Shown: positions 1 through 7,634 of the stretch, piece by piece
How the letters are laid out: every line of letters starts with the position of its first letter
Numbering within the stretch: position 1 is the first letter of the stretch
Assembly (NCBI RefSeq): GCF_029266855.1
Contig: NZ_JAQSWB010000002.1
Location: 657,078-721,077, forward strand
DNA from: Fluviicola sp.
Lineage (GTDB): Bacteria; Bacteroidota; Bacteroidia; Flavobacteriales_D; Crocinitomicaceae
Direction of reading: 5' to 3'
Length of the DNA stretch: 64,000 bases
Program-made: the position numbers and the translations under genes
Notes under the pieces: generated by a model
What the model saw: only the letters and a program-made list of their open reading frames with translations
Told to the model about the DNA's origin: nothing
Database searches by the model: none

Positions 1-304
1 CGTCTTCATTGAATTTTACGACATTCAACTCAGATTTAGCATTCCATAATTCAACTTCGTAATAAGTTTTCTCAGTTTTATTTTTCACGATGTAAGCATT
101 TTTAGCTGTCCATCCCTGGAACGCGTCTTCAGTAAGTGATTTTCTTACAGCTGCAGGTAATTCCTCCAATTTGATTTTTACTCGGTCCGGATTGGTTGCG
201 TCTGTTACTTCTGTTTTTGGAGCCTTAGCTGTTTCCGTTCCTGTTTGAGCGTTTGCGAATACTGTTGTGGTAATTGCTATTGCTGCGATGATTAACTTTT
301 TCAT
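1..304 (-). CDS. PepSY-like secreted protein (3' end outside window)
   Basis: The frame opens at ATG 304 and runs off the left edge, so only about 101 N-terminal residues are visible. A short signal peptide (MKKLIIAAIAITTTVFANAQ) suggests export to the periplasm. The rest resembles the small PepSY-like (DUF2874 type) proteins of Bacteroidota: a 'LPAAVRKSL' helix followed by strands ending in 'KTYYEVELWNA'. Such proteins may act as protease-inhibitor-like or binding domains, but no role is established here. No promoter is recognisable in the 228 bp before it. Family call is by pattern only. Confidence 0.6.
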   Translation of the reverse strand, partial: MKKLIIAAIAITTTVFANAQTGTETAKAPKTEVTDATNPDRVKIKLEELPAAVRKSLTEDAFQGWTAKNAYIVKNKTEKTYYEVELWNAKSELNVVKFNED

Positions 305-532
305 GGTACTTTTTTTTAAGATTCTGCAGTCTCCAATGGAAATATAATGCCAGTGCCTGAATTCAAAATTCAAAATGGAAAATTAAAAAGCAAAACCTAT
401 TGTTTATCAGTGTTTTGGGAAGGATTAACTGCGATCAGATAAAAAGTAAATTGATTTGCCAAAATGGATAAAAGTGTAGAATAAAGCACCAAACCGGGGA
501 ATTATTCCACGATTTTTCGAATAATTACCTGC
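305..532. other. intergenic stretch with AT-rich repeat
   Basis: The gap between two minus-strand genes has no ORF or RNA I can support. Around 358-390 it carries direct repeats of TTCAAAA in the pattern attcaaaattcaaaatgg, similar to the A/T-rich sequence at 7556-7632. Confidence 0.4.
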
Positions 533-994
533 TTAATAATTGATCGGGGAATCCAGTTTTAATTGCTGGACTACCTTTTTCTGAAGAGGGAAAAGGGATA
601 TAAAGTACAATGTACCGATTCCGGCAAGAATAATAAAATAGCTGTTGGTGGTGAGTACAAAGCAAACGATAGCAAAAATGATAGATGCATCTATTATCCC
701 CATTTGAATGATCCTTACAGATGTATACGATTTGATCAGTTTCAATGGGTTGGTTTCGTTGTGGACTTTGGCGAGCATGGATTTTCCGAGAAAAATACTT
801 ACCGATACTGCGGTCACCATGAAAATTGGTGCGATCAGCTGGAAAAGCTCATTGGTATTTGTTTGTTGGCTTCCAGCTTCAACAATGAGACTCATTGCTG
901 TTAGAAAACTGAGAATACCGAAAAGAAAAGCTCCGAAAAGGATTCGAATTAATGTAAGATTATTTGTCAGTTTACGGGCAACGTCTTCTTTCAT
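533..994 (-). CDS. hypothetical four-helix membrane protein
   Basis: This 153-residue protein has four hydrophobic segments at about residues 14-38, 50-73, 95-116 and 118-139, with short loops and a charged N-terminus (MKEDVARKLTNN). That architecture suggests a small integral inner-membrane protein. I do not recognise the family and see no catalytic motif. It lies downstream of the DUF3127 gene on the same strand, but a strong hairpin terminator separates them, so it probably has its own promoter. Confidence 0.7.
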   Translation of the reverse strand: MKEDVARKLTNNLTLIRILFGAFLFGILSFLTAMSLIVEAGSQQTNTNELFQLIAPIFMVTAVSVSIFLGKSMLAKVHNETNPLKLIKSYTSVRIIQMGIIDASIIFAIVCFVLTTNSYFIILAGIGTLYFISLFPLQKKVVQQLKLDSPINY

Positions 995-1010
995 AGTATT
1001 TAGGATGTAA

Positions 1011-1041
1011 AAAAGCCCCGGGATTTATCGCCGGGGCTTTT
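1011..1041 (-). terminator. Rho-independent terminator after DUF3127 gene
   Basis: An 11-bp GC-rich inverted repeat (AAAAGCCCCGG / CCGGGGCTTTT) with a 9-nt loop lies 5 bp after the stop of the DUF3127 gene. It has A/T runs on both sides and could work in both directions. Confidence 0.85.
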
Positions 1042-1045
1042 ATTA

Positions 1046-1441
1046 TTAGAATGGTAAATCGTCGTCGTCGCTTGGTGCCGTTGATGCACTTGGTGTAGCA
1101 ATCGGATCCAAACTCATTGCAGTTGGTCCGCCAGCCGGAATTCCACCTCCCATTGCAGGAGATCCGACCTTTTCAATTCTCCATGCTTCCAGTGTATTGA
1201 AGTATTTAACTTCTCCTTGAGGGCTTGTCCATTCACGGCCTCTTAGGTTGAAAGACACTTCAATTTGCTCCTGCGTGTTAAATCCATCAATCAGACTGCA
1301 TTTATCTTGCGTTAATTGAAACAGGATATCCTGAGGATACATACTTGCATTATCAGTTAAAACAAATTCTCTCTTTGAAAACTTTTCTGATACTTGAACG
1401 GTATCATTTTTCACCTTTAATATTCCGGATATTTTAAACAT
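1046..1441 (-). CDS. DUF3127 domain-containing protein
   Basis: The 131-residue protein begins 'MFKISGILKV' and contains the DUF3127 pattern of an OB-like beta domain (FVLTDN...PQDILFQLTQDKC...VSFNLRGREW) over about residues 1-92. A Gly/Ala/Pro-rich linker follows, then the acidic tip 'DDDDLPF', which resembles the C-terminus of single-stranded DNA-binding proteins. A role with DNA or a protein partner is inference from that resemblance. The flavin reductase-like gene ends 24 bp upstream on the same strand, so the two may be co-transcribed, and a strong terminator follows. Confidence 0.8.
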   Translation of the reverse strand: MFKISGILKVKNDTVQVSEKFSKREFVLTDNASMYPQDILFQLTQDKCSLIDGFNTQEQIEVSFNLRGREWTSPQGEVKYFNTLEAWRIEKVGSPAMGGGIPAGGPTAMSLDPIATPSASTAPSDDDDLPF

Positions 1442-1465
1442 ATTTCTACGGGTTATTTACAATTT

Positions 1466-2359
1466 TTAATCGTTAAAAGAAAGCAGGGTCATCCAGGCTC
1501 CTTCAATATCATTTTTATTAATTAATTCTTTTGCACGTTGATGCAGAGCAAGTTCCAGCTTTGCCGGTTCGTCTTCTAAAGTTAGGAATAAATCACTTAA
1601 TTCCAATAGTTTATACTCGTTTACATCTGTTTCATTTGGTAATTCCGTAACACCGGCCAACTGCGCCAGATCATTTCCTGTTAGGACAGAACTGACACGG
1701 ATATCATCCGGGAGCTGATCAAAACCAATACCGATTGTTGTAATCGGTTTTGTGATCTCGAACATGGAGGCCTCATTTGCATGACAATACCAGTTTCCTC
1801 CCATTCTGGCTACCAGGTTAATCTTCTTCTGGTCAATAGTTCCATCCTCTGCCAAAATTTCTTCGTGAATGTGAATTTTGGTTACTTCGCAAATAACCAA
1901 ATTTCCTGCACCTCCCTGATCTCCCAGTTCGCGTACTTCTAAAACCTTGCACTCAAACTGAACAGGTGCTTCCAGAACACGCATGGGTCTGATCGTATCT
2001 GATTTTATAGGGGTAAGACCTGATTTAACGAATTCATCCACTTCCGGACCGAAAGGAGAACTGCTCAAACTCATTTGATGCAGGATGTCCATATTCACAA
2101 TGTTAATAACCACTTCGGGAATATGCTTGACATTGTTATAAGTGTCCTTGGTCGTATTGGTTCTCCCGTTTCTGGCAGGAGAAAAAATAAGGATCGGTGG
2201 AGCTGCCGAAAACACATTGAAAAAACTGAACGGAGATAAGTTGTTTACCCCGTTTTCATCGATTGTGGAAGCAAAAGCGATGGGGCGTGGTCCGATAGCT
2301 CCAAGCAAATAGCTGTGAAGTTTGGGTACGGGAAGTTCTTTCGGATCGAGCGTTAACAT
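1466..2359 (-). CDS. flavin reductase-like (FMN-binding split barrel) protein
   Basis: The protein carries an N-terminal flavin reductase-like domain with 'AIGPRPIAFAST', 'NLSPFSFFNVFSAAPPILIFSP' spread over residues 20-75, typical of the DIM6/NTAB (RutF-related) family that binds FMN. A C-terminal extension of about 90 residues has no motif I recognise. The frame is open back to 2410, but I place the start at ATG 2359 (297 aa): the domain begins there, and a consensus -7 promoter (TACTTTTG) lies inside the longer frame. The substrate is unknown. Confidence 0.82.
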   Translation of the reverse strand: MLTLDPKELPVPKLHSYLLGAIGPRPIAFASTIDENGVNNLSPFSFFNVFSAAPPILIFSPARNGRTNTTKDTYNNVKHIPEVVINIVNMDILHQMSLSSSPFGPEVDEFVKSGLTPIKSDTIRPMRVLEAPVQFECKVLEVRELGDQGGAGNLVICEVTKIHIHEEILAEDGTIDQKKINLVARMGGNWYCHANEASMFEITKPITTIGIGFDQLPDDIRVSSVLTGNDLAQLAGVTELPNETDVNEYKLLELSDLFLTLEDEPAKLELALHQRAKELINKNDIEGAWMTLLSFND

Positions 2360-2373
2360 TCTTGAAATTTCTA

Positions 2374-2381
2374 CAAAAGTA
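2374..2381 (-). promoter_or_regulatory. -7 promoter element TACTTTTG
   Basis: This matches the Bacteroidota -7 consensus TAnnTTTG and sits 14 bp upstream of ATG 2359. It decides the start of the flavin reductase gene. No clear -33 TTG lies at the expected distance. Confidence 0.55.
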
Positions 2382-2449
2382 GAAAAATCAAAGAGGCACT
2401 TTGAAGTCACTTGTCAGAATTAATTAACAAAATGACATGCAGCGAAACC

Positions 2450-4081
2450 CTATTTATTTTTCAATCCCTTTTCTTGAAGAATTACGTATAAGTTCGGATT
2501 CAATTCAAAGGAATAATCATGACCAATTGCATAAGATCCCCATTTGGATGAACAAGCCAGTTTCTGTTTTCCGTTCATGATAGGCATATTGAATCCCGGA
2601 ATACAATTAATCCAGCGAAACTGTACTTTGTTCTTCTTGTATTTCAATTGAAGGGTAGGCGGGTTCTTTTCTCTCAGGTATTGATCAAATACTTTTGAAA
2701 GATCCACACCCAATTCAACCGACATAAACTGCTCGATTTGCTGGGTCGTAACTGTTTGATGGTAAAATGTTGCATTCATTTTCCGAAGCATCATGCGGAA
2801 CAAGGAATCGTTCGCATGGATTGTTCGAATGGTGTGAAGCATATTGGCGGCTTTGTTATACATATCACCGCTTCCTTCGGTATTTACGTTGTACGGCCCG
2901 ATGACCGGTTTGTCATTCAGGATGTTTTTCCGGAGCCCCTGGCAGTATTTGTCTGCATCCTCCGTTCCGAACCAATAATCAGTAAAGAGCGTTTCGCTGT
3001 AACAGGTAAATCCTTCGTGGACCCACATATCTGCAATGTCTTTCGAGGTAATGTTATTTCCATACCATTCGTGCCCGCTTTCATGGACGATAATAAAATC
3101 CCATTTTAATCCGATTCCCGTTCCGCTTAAATCAGAACCCAGATAACCGTTCTTATAACCGTTCCCGTAAGCTACGGCACTTTGGTGTTCCATTCCCAGG
3201 TAAGGAGCTTCAACCAATTTGTAACCATCTTCATAGAAAGGGTAGGGACCGAACCAGTATTCCAAAGCCTTGAGTGTTTTTGGTGCGTCCTGGAATTGCT
3301 TTTTGGCCTTCTCTTCGTTTCCTCTTAAAACCCAGTAATCGATTTCGAGATTTCCTTTTTCACCTGCAAAGTGTTCGTGCATGTTTACATAATCTCCGAT
3401 ATATGGGATCATGCAGTAATTATTGATCGGGTTGCTTACATTCCATGAATAAGTAGCCTGGCCTGTATTCTTTATTTCTTTACCGGCGAAAATCCCATTA
3501 CTCACACAAACCAAATCACCTGGACAGGTGTAGTGCATAGTAACTCCATTATCCGGCTCGTCGAATTGAGAATCTTTACACGGAAACCAAACACTTGCTC
3601 CTTGTCCCTGGCAAGCAACTGAAACCCATGGTTTGCTATTTTGATCTTTGGCCCACACAATTCCGCCATCCCAGGGTGCGCGTTTTGCAACTCGTGGTTT
3701 TCCGTGGAAATATACCGTTAGCTCATTATCATCTTCACCGCTTATTGCACCTGGGATAAAATAGGCATTTCCGTCCTTTCGAAAAGTCAATTTTTTCAGT
3801 TCGTTTTTTGATAGAATACTGTCAATAATCATTGGTTCCTGAAGATCGATCTGTAATTCAGAAGTATTTTTTGTTCTTAATTCCAGGACAGAAAAACGTA
3901 TTGTGTTTTTACCGTGAATCTCCTTCTTTTCTATGTCAAATGTTACACTCAGGTCATAGTGTTTTAAATCCCACCAATTGCGGGAGCTTCCGTATGTACC
4001 TCTTAGGGAATCTGCATGAGTGAATTGAGCGTACGACGACGATGCAGAAATAATTAAAAGGAAAATCAGCAGGTGTTTCAT
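2450..4081 (-). CDS. M1 family metallopeptidase (aminopeptidase)
   Basis: This secreted zinc aminopeptidase trims N-terminal residues from peptides. Started at ATG 4081 (543 aa), it has a clean signal peptide (MKHLLIFLLIISASSSYAQ). The gluzincin HExxH motif appears as HESGHEW at residues 333-339, with the third zinc ligand Glu in WVHEGF at about 356. The substrate-binding exopeptidase motif is GMEHQ (296-300), a variant of GAMEN. The length fits short Bacteroidota M1 enzymes that lack the large C-terminal domain. An in-frame extension to 4108 would only put hydrophilic residues ahead of the signal peptide. Localisation in the periplasm or outer surface is inferred. Confidence 0.9.
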   Translation of the reverse strand: MKHLLIFLLIISASSSYAQFTHADSLRGTYGSSRNWWDLKHYDLSVTFDIEKKEIHGKNTIRFSVLELRTKNTSELQIDLQEPMIIDSILSKNELKKLTFRKDGNAYFIPGAISGEDDNELTVYFHGKPRVAKRAPWDGGIVWAKDQNSKPWVSVACQGQGASVWFPCKDSQFDEPDNGVTMHYTCPGDLVCVSNGIFAGKEIKNTGQATYSWNVSNPINNYCMIPYIGDYVNMHEHFAGEKGNLEIDYWVLRGNEEKAKKQFQDAPKTLKALEYWFGPYPFYEDGYKLVEAPYLGMEHQSAVAYGNGYKNGYLGSDLSGTGIGLKWDFIIVHESGHEWYGNNITSKDIADMWVHEGFTCYSETLFTDYWFGTEDADKYCQGLRKNILNDKPVIGPYNVNTEGSGDMYNKAANMLHTIRTIHANDSLFRMMLRKMNATFYHQTVTTQQIEQFMSVELGVDLSKVFDQYLREKNPPTLQLKYKKNKVQFRWINCIPGFNMPIMNGKQKLACSSKWGSYAIGHDYSFELNPNLYVILQEKGLKNK

Positions 4082-4133
4082 GAGTTGTTTTTTGGTGAAT
4101 TTAATCATTCTTTAAATGATAGCTGGGTACTTC

Positions 4134-4189
4134 CTTAGTGCTAAGCAGTTTGCCGCTGCTGCACTAAGTATTCGATAGCTGACGCTATC
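4134..4189 (-). terminator. double hairpin after DUF1801 gene
   Basis: Two stem-loops lie side by side. GATAGC-tgac-GCTATC (4174-4189) overlaps the DUF1801 stop codon. CTTAGTGC...AGCAG-loop-CTGCT...GCACTAAG (4134-4168) follows it in the direction of transcription. No U-run follows, so the terminator role is inferred. Confidence 0.45.
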
Positions 4190-4556
4190 TCTTATTTCCG
4201 TACAAATTATCATTTTCTGCCAGCCTGAACAGAACGATTTCTTTGATCAGTTTTATAGGAAGAGGCTCGTTTAAAGGAAATTGAACGGAACCTTTTCCTT
4301 GCTTGTATTTGGAAAGTTCTTTTTCGAATGCTTTGTGACCGGTTGGAGTAGCATAAAACCCGACGTGTGATTTGTATCCAGCAAAATAAACCAGCGGCTT
4401 CCCGTTCACTTTATATGCTGGCATCCCGTACGAAATCGATTCTACAGCTTCCGGTGCGGTTTCCCGAATCAATTTCCGGATTGCAATTAATCGCTCCCGG
4501 GTTTCTCCTTCAAACTCCTGGATGTATTCGTCTACGGTTGTGAACGTTGTTTTCAT
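4185..4556 (-). CDS. DUF1801 domain-containing protein (YdhG-like)
   Basis: This 123-residue protein matches the DUF1801/YdhG family, sometimes annotated as an iron chaperone because of the fold shared with frataxin-like proteins. Visible signatures are 'VDEYIQEF' at the start, 'ESISYGMPAYKVNGKPLVYFAGY' around residues 38-60 and 'FPLNEPLPIKLIKEIV' near the C-terminus. The stop codon lies inside a short hairpin. It is probably cytoplasmic; the biochemical role is not established for this family. Confidence 0.82.
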   Translation of the reverse strand: MKTTFTTVDEYIQEFEGETRERLIAIRKLIRETAPEAVESISYGMPAYKVNGKPLVYFAGYKSHVGFYATPTGHKAFEKELSKYKQGKGSVQFPLNEPLPIKLIKEIVLFRLAENDNLYGNKR

Positions 4557-4562
4557 ATTTTT

Positions 4563-4637
4563 GAGACTAAAGACGTTAGATATAAGACTATAGACAGATC
4601 AAGTCTTTGGTCTTGAGTCTTACGTCTATGAGTCTTC
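4563..4637. repeat. AGAC/GTCT mirror-arranged degenerate repeat
   Basis: The left half contains AGAC-type units (AGACTAAAGAC, AAGACTATAGAC) and the right half their complements (GTCTTTGGTCTTGAGTCTT, GTCTATGAGTCTT). The 75-bp stretch is therefore an imperfect inverted repeat built from a short degenerate unit. It fills most of the gap between the DUF1801 and zinc-ribbon/HhH genes. Confidence 0.6.
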
Positions 4638-4660
4638 TAAAAGTAAATATAACTCAAAAA

Positions 4661-4948
4661 TTAAATTTTGAAAACAAGCCCTTGCTCAGATAAGAGTTTT
4701 CTTAGGATTGGAAGAGAAGTTTTACCGATTCCGTGAAACTGCAGGATTTCTTTTTCCGTGTACCGGGAAAGTTCTTCCAATGTTGTAATGTGATTATTTT
4801 CCATTGCTCTTCGTGCAGGAGCAGAAAGATCGGAAAAAATACCCGCCCCAGATTTTCGCTCTTCTTCGCAAACCGGGCAAGTAGGACAATCACTGCTTTT
4901 GAAATAATGATGACCTTTTTTACAAATTCTCTTTGTTTTTTGTGACAT
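4661..4948 (-). CDS. zinc-ribbon / helix-hairpin-helix (RpoA-CTD-like) protein
   Basis: The first 30 residues of this 95-residue protein contain Cys residues in CKKGHH...DCPTCPVC, consistent with a zinc ribbon. The rest (about 37-92) resembles the C-terminal domain of RNA polymerase alpha: 'LSAPARRAMENNHITTLEEL' and the hairpin 'HGIGKTSLPILRKLL'. A DNA-binding role is inference. The gene begins inside the end of the HPP gene with a 29-bp overlap in another frame, which suggests translational coupling. Confidence 0.78.
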   Translation of the reverse strand: MSQKTKRICKKGHHYFKSSDCPTCPVCEEERKSGAGIFSDLSAPARRAMENNHITTLEELSRYTEKEILQFHGIGKTSLPILRKLLSEQGLVFKI

Positions 4949-5543
4949 CTCTTAAGCGTATTCTTTTTGGTTTGATGTATTTCGTCAATCTGCTATTGGT
5001 CGGATATTTCCTGTTTTTTGTCAGGTTATTGGCCACAATCGCAACAAGGAGAAGAATCAGCACACCTGATAACACCGGAGATAAAACATACATGAATCCC
5101 AGGTCTTTGATCTTGGGAGTTCCGATGACTGCAATCAGGGCAGTTGCGCCGCCGGGAGGATGAAGTGTTTTCGTCATTTGCATGGCAACGATTGAAAGAC
5201 TAACTGCAAGAGGTGCAGAGATCCAAATGGGATCGGGAATGAGTTTGTACACACATACACCTATGAAGGCCGAAATAAGGTGTCCTCCAACCAGGTTGCG
5301 CGGTTGAGCCAGCGGACTTTGAATTGCTCCGTAGATCAATACACTGCTTGCTCCGAATGAGCCGATCAGGAAAATGTTTTCTAATTTGTCGAGTGATTGT
5401 GCCTGGGTTAGAGCAATCAAACCAATTCCAAAAAAAGAGCCGATGAATGTCCAGAGGTGTTCTTTTGCATCGACCAGTGTTTCTTTGTATAAAACATAGC
5501 GTGCTTTTCGGATGGATGTATTTCCTTTTTTCTTGTTGCTCAT
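4920..5543 (-). CDS. HPP family integral membrane protein
   Basis: The 207-residue protein has about four hydrophobic helices and the family signature 'LHPPGGATALIAVIG' around residues 127-141. HPP proteins are inner-membrane proteins; plant members have been linked to nitrite transport, but the bacterial substrate is unknown. The last 29 bp overlap the start of the zinc-ribbon/HhH gene. A -7 promoter element (TAAATTTG) lies 16 bp upstream of the start. Confidence 0.85.
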   Translation of the reverse strand: MSNKKKGNTSIRKARYVLYKETLVDAKEHLWTFIGSFFGIGLIALTQAQSLDKLENIFLIGSFGASSVLIYGAIQSPLAQPRNLVGGHLISAFIGVCVYKLIPDPIWISAPLAVSLSIVAMQMTKTLHPPGGATALIAVIGTPKIKDLGFMYVLSPVLSGVLILLLVAIVANNLTKNRKYPTNSRLTKYIKPKRIRLRDVTKNKENL

Positions 5544-5559
5544 GCGGATTCTTGGTTTA

Positions 5560-5567
5560 CAAATTTA
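5560..5567 (-). promoter_or_regulatory. -7 promoter element TAAATTTG for HPP gene
   Basis: Perfect match to TAnnTTTG, 16 bp upstream of ATG 5543 on the minus strand. It would drive the HPP and zinc-ribbon/HhH pair. Confidence 0.55.
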
Positions 5568-5604
5568 AGCACACTTTGATGAAATCTAAATCTTCTTTCT
5601 CAAA

Positions 5605-6075
5605 TCAGGCATCTTTTGCCGAACATGTTGGCTCGTGGGTTACAGGAAAATTACACGAATTGGCAATGAAACACTGTTTATTGGCTTCGTGGTGTAAACT
5701 GTTTGCCAGTTCAGTTTGAGTTGGATCGGTAATTACCACTTTCGGGCGAAGTACCACGGAAGTAAAACGACCACCATTGGGGTCTTGAATCATTTTTCCA
5801 ATCGGCTGGTCTTCATACTCAATGACCCTGATTCCGGCATCCGCACACAAATGAAAATACCAAAGCATATGACAACTGGAAAGGGATGCCAAGAAGAAGT
5901 CTTCCGGATTGTGTTTTGTTTTGTCACCACGAAATGGTACATCCGCTGAGCATAATAGATCGGGTTTATTCGGAATTTGAAGGGTAAATTCTCTCCCGTA
6001 TGCTGCGTAATCTGAGGTTCCGCTTCCTTTATTCCCGGTCCAGGAAATGGTGGCTTCGTAAGTATGTTCTTTCAT
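5605..6075 (-). CDS. OsmC family protein
   Basis: OsmC/Ohr proteins are thiol-dependent peroxidases acting on organic hydroperoxides. This 156-residue member has the N-terminal 'TWTG'-like strand (ISWTGNKGSG), the central helix with the first catalytic Cys (ASLSSCHMLWYFHLC, about residues 83-97) and a second Cys region near the C-terminus (NKQCFIANSC, about 132-141). Both Cys regions needed for the redox cycle appear present. It follows the methyltransferase on the same strand with a 28-bp gap, so co-transcription is possible. Confidence 0.85.
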   Translation of the reverse strand: MKEHTYEATISWTGNKGSGTSDYAAYGREFTLQIPNKPDLLCSADVPFRGDKTKHNPEDFFLASLSSCHMLWYFHLCADAGIRVIEYEDQPIGKMIQDPNGGRFTSVVLRPKVVITDPTQTELANSLHHEANKQCFIANSCNFPVTHEPTCSAKDA

Positions 6076-6103
6076 AATTTGCGAATGAATGTTGTTGAAC
6101 GGA

Positions 6104-6763
6104 TTATTTGGAGTTTTCGAGAACCAATGTAGAAAATTGTCTTTCCACGGATTCTCCTGTTTTGGTGAGTACTACTTCTTTTTGATCATCTTCATGCTTC
6201 AACTTAAAGGGGCTGCGCTCCACTATTTTCATTGCTTCATCCGGGTTGTATAAGGTGAAACCAAATGGAGTGAAGGGAAGAGTTTCCATAAAACTGCGGT
6301 GTGCAAATGTAAGTGAGAACTGGCCTCCGGGTTTGAGAACACGCGACAGTTCTGTAAGTAATGCCAGCGGATCTTCCCAGAAATAGATGGTATTAACGGT
6401 GAATAATTTGTCGAAGTGATTATCCGCGAAAGGGATTTGTTTTCCGTCATACAATACGAAATACGCCTTTTGGGCATTAACGAGGTTTTTGTTCAACTGC
6501 TGTCCTTCCTGGTTCATTAGTGTTGAAATCTCTAAACCGGTATAATGGATATTCCCGCATTGAGAAAAAAGAAATTCCAGGTGACCGGCGTTTCCATGGC
6601 CCAGCTCCAAAACAGAATCTCCCGGAGTCAGGTTCAAATTCGAGATTGCATTTTTTGTCATCCCGATATTCGTTTCATTCATCATCTGTGCAATTTCATT
6701 GCCTTTTTCTCCCGATGGATGGCTTAATTGGGAGGCAAGTTCTGTTAATTGTTCTTTCTCCAT
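6104..6763 (-). CDS. class I SAM-dependent methyltransferase
   Basis: This 219-residue protein has the seven-strand Rossmann methyltransferase fold. Motif I is VLELGHGNAGHLEFL (about 51-65), with an unusual His in place of the second Gly of GxGxG. 'FDKLFTVNTIYFWED' is motif II and 'RVLKPGGQFSLTF' motif III, as in UbiE/arsM-like enzymes (Methyltransf_11). The substrate is not predictable. A near-consensus -7 element (TATCTTCG, 6777-6784) lies just before a heptanucleotide microsatellite. Confidence 0.82.
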   Translation of the reverse strand: MEKEQLTELASQLSHPSGEKGNEIAQMMNETNIGMTKNAISNLNLTPGDSVLELGHGNAGHLEFLFSQCGNIHYTGLEISTLMNQEGQQLNKNLVNAQKAYFVLYDGKQIPFADNHFDKLFTVNTIYFWEDPLALLTELSRVLKPGGQFSLTFAHRSFMETLPFTPFGFTLYNPDEAMKIVERSPFKLKHEDDQKEVVLTKTGESVERQFSTLVLENSK

Positions 6764-6790
6764 TTCTTGTTTTTTACGAAGATAATCATA

Positions 6791-6831
6791 GAATTACGAA
6801 TTACGAATTACGAATTACGAATTACGAATTA
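6791..6831. repeat. GAATTAC heptanucleotide microsatellite
   Basis: Nearly six perfect tandem copies of the 7-mer GAATTAC run from 6791 to 6831, followed by degenerate remnants (attagaatagaattagg) to about 6880. The array lies between the divergent methyltransferase and marC genes, where the -33 region of the methyltransferase promoter would be. Confidence 0.9.
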
Positions 6832-6927
6832 GAAAGTTTAAATTAGAATAGAATTAGGAATCGTAATTAAGAATTAACATTCACCTAACGTGTAAACCCC
6901 GAAATATGGGGAATTTTGCAGCAAAAA

Positions 6928-7557
6928 ATGGAATTATTTATCAGTGTCTTTGCAGCTTTATTCTCAGTTTTGAACCCTTTGGGAACAGTTCCCGTTTTTG
7001 TTGGATTGACTAAGGATGATACGAAGCATAACCGCGACAAAACATCCTTCTGGACTTCTGTCAATGTATGCATCATCCTTTTGATTTCTTTTTTTGCCGG
7101 TAAGTATGTTTTGAATTTCTTCGGAATCAGTATTACATCCTTGCGTGTGGCCGGAGGATTGATTATCGCGACATCCGGCTTTGCTTTGCTTACAGGATCT
7201 TTTACCAAACACAAGGGGATGAAAAAGGCAAGTGTTCAGGCTGATTTGGAAACAAGGTCAGAGGTTTCACTGACACCTTTGGCAATTCCAATGCTGGCTG
7301 GGCCCGGATCGATATCGCTTTTAATTACCTACAATCAATCGTTTAATAATCAGGAGCAGCATTTGTTATCTGTTTGTGCAATTATTGCGGTTTGCCTGGT
7401 GATCTATTTAATTTTGAGAACATCCCATTTTATTGTGAAAGCATTAGGAGCTTCGGGGATCAATGCCATTTCGCGAATCATCGGATTTATAGTCATCGCA
7501 ATAGGAGTGGAGTACGTTTCGTCTGCAGTGCAGGAGATCTTAAAAATTAAAAATTAG
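6928..7557 (+). CDS. MarC family integral membrane protein
   Basis: MarC/UPF0056 proteins are inner-membrane proteins with six helices; despite the name, a role in antibiotic resistance has not held up and the function is unknown. The sequence shows the family start 'FAALFSVLNPLGTVPVFVGLT', 'AGGLIIATSGFALLTG' and 'PLAIPMLAGPGSISLLITY'. I choose ATG 6928 (209 aa) over the upstream in-frame start at 6916, because a near-consensus -7 element (GAATTTTG, 6910-6917) overlaps the latter. Confidence 0.88.
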   Translation: MELFISVFAALFSVLNPLGTVPVFVGLTKDDTKHNRDKTSFWTSVNVCIILLISFFAGKYVLNFFGISITSLRVAGGLIIATSGFALLTGSFTKHKGMKKASVQADLETRSEVSLTPLAIPMLAGPGSISLLITYNQSFNNQEQHLLSVCAIIAVCLVIYLILRTSHFIVKALGASGINAISRIIGFIVIAIGVEYVSSAVQEILKIKN

Positions 7558-7626
7558 AAATGCAAAATTCAAAAGTAGACTGAGTAATTGAGGAGATTAC
7601 TTTTTGCATTCTTAATTTTGCATTTT
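7558..7626. terminator. A/T-rich inverted repeat between marC and histidine kinase
   Basis: AAATGCAAAATTCAAAAGTA on the left pairs with TACTTTT plus TAATTTTGCATTT on the right, interrupted by an 8-nt insertion. It sits between the two convergent 3' ends and could terminate both. Confidence 0.5.
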
Positions 7627-7634
7627 GAATTTGT

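Noticed and set aside
563..1010. two overlapping plus-strand open frames
   Set aside because: They are antisense to the four-helix membrane protein; their composition follows the complement of its hydrophobic codons.
2738..3109. 123-codon plus-strand frame inside the M1 peptidase
   Set aside because: It lies fully antisense to the catalytic region and resembles no family.
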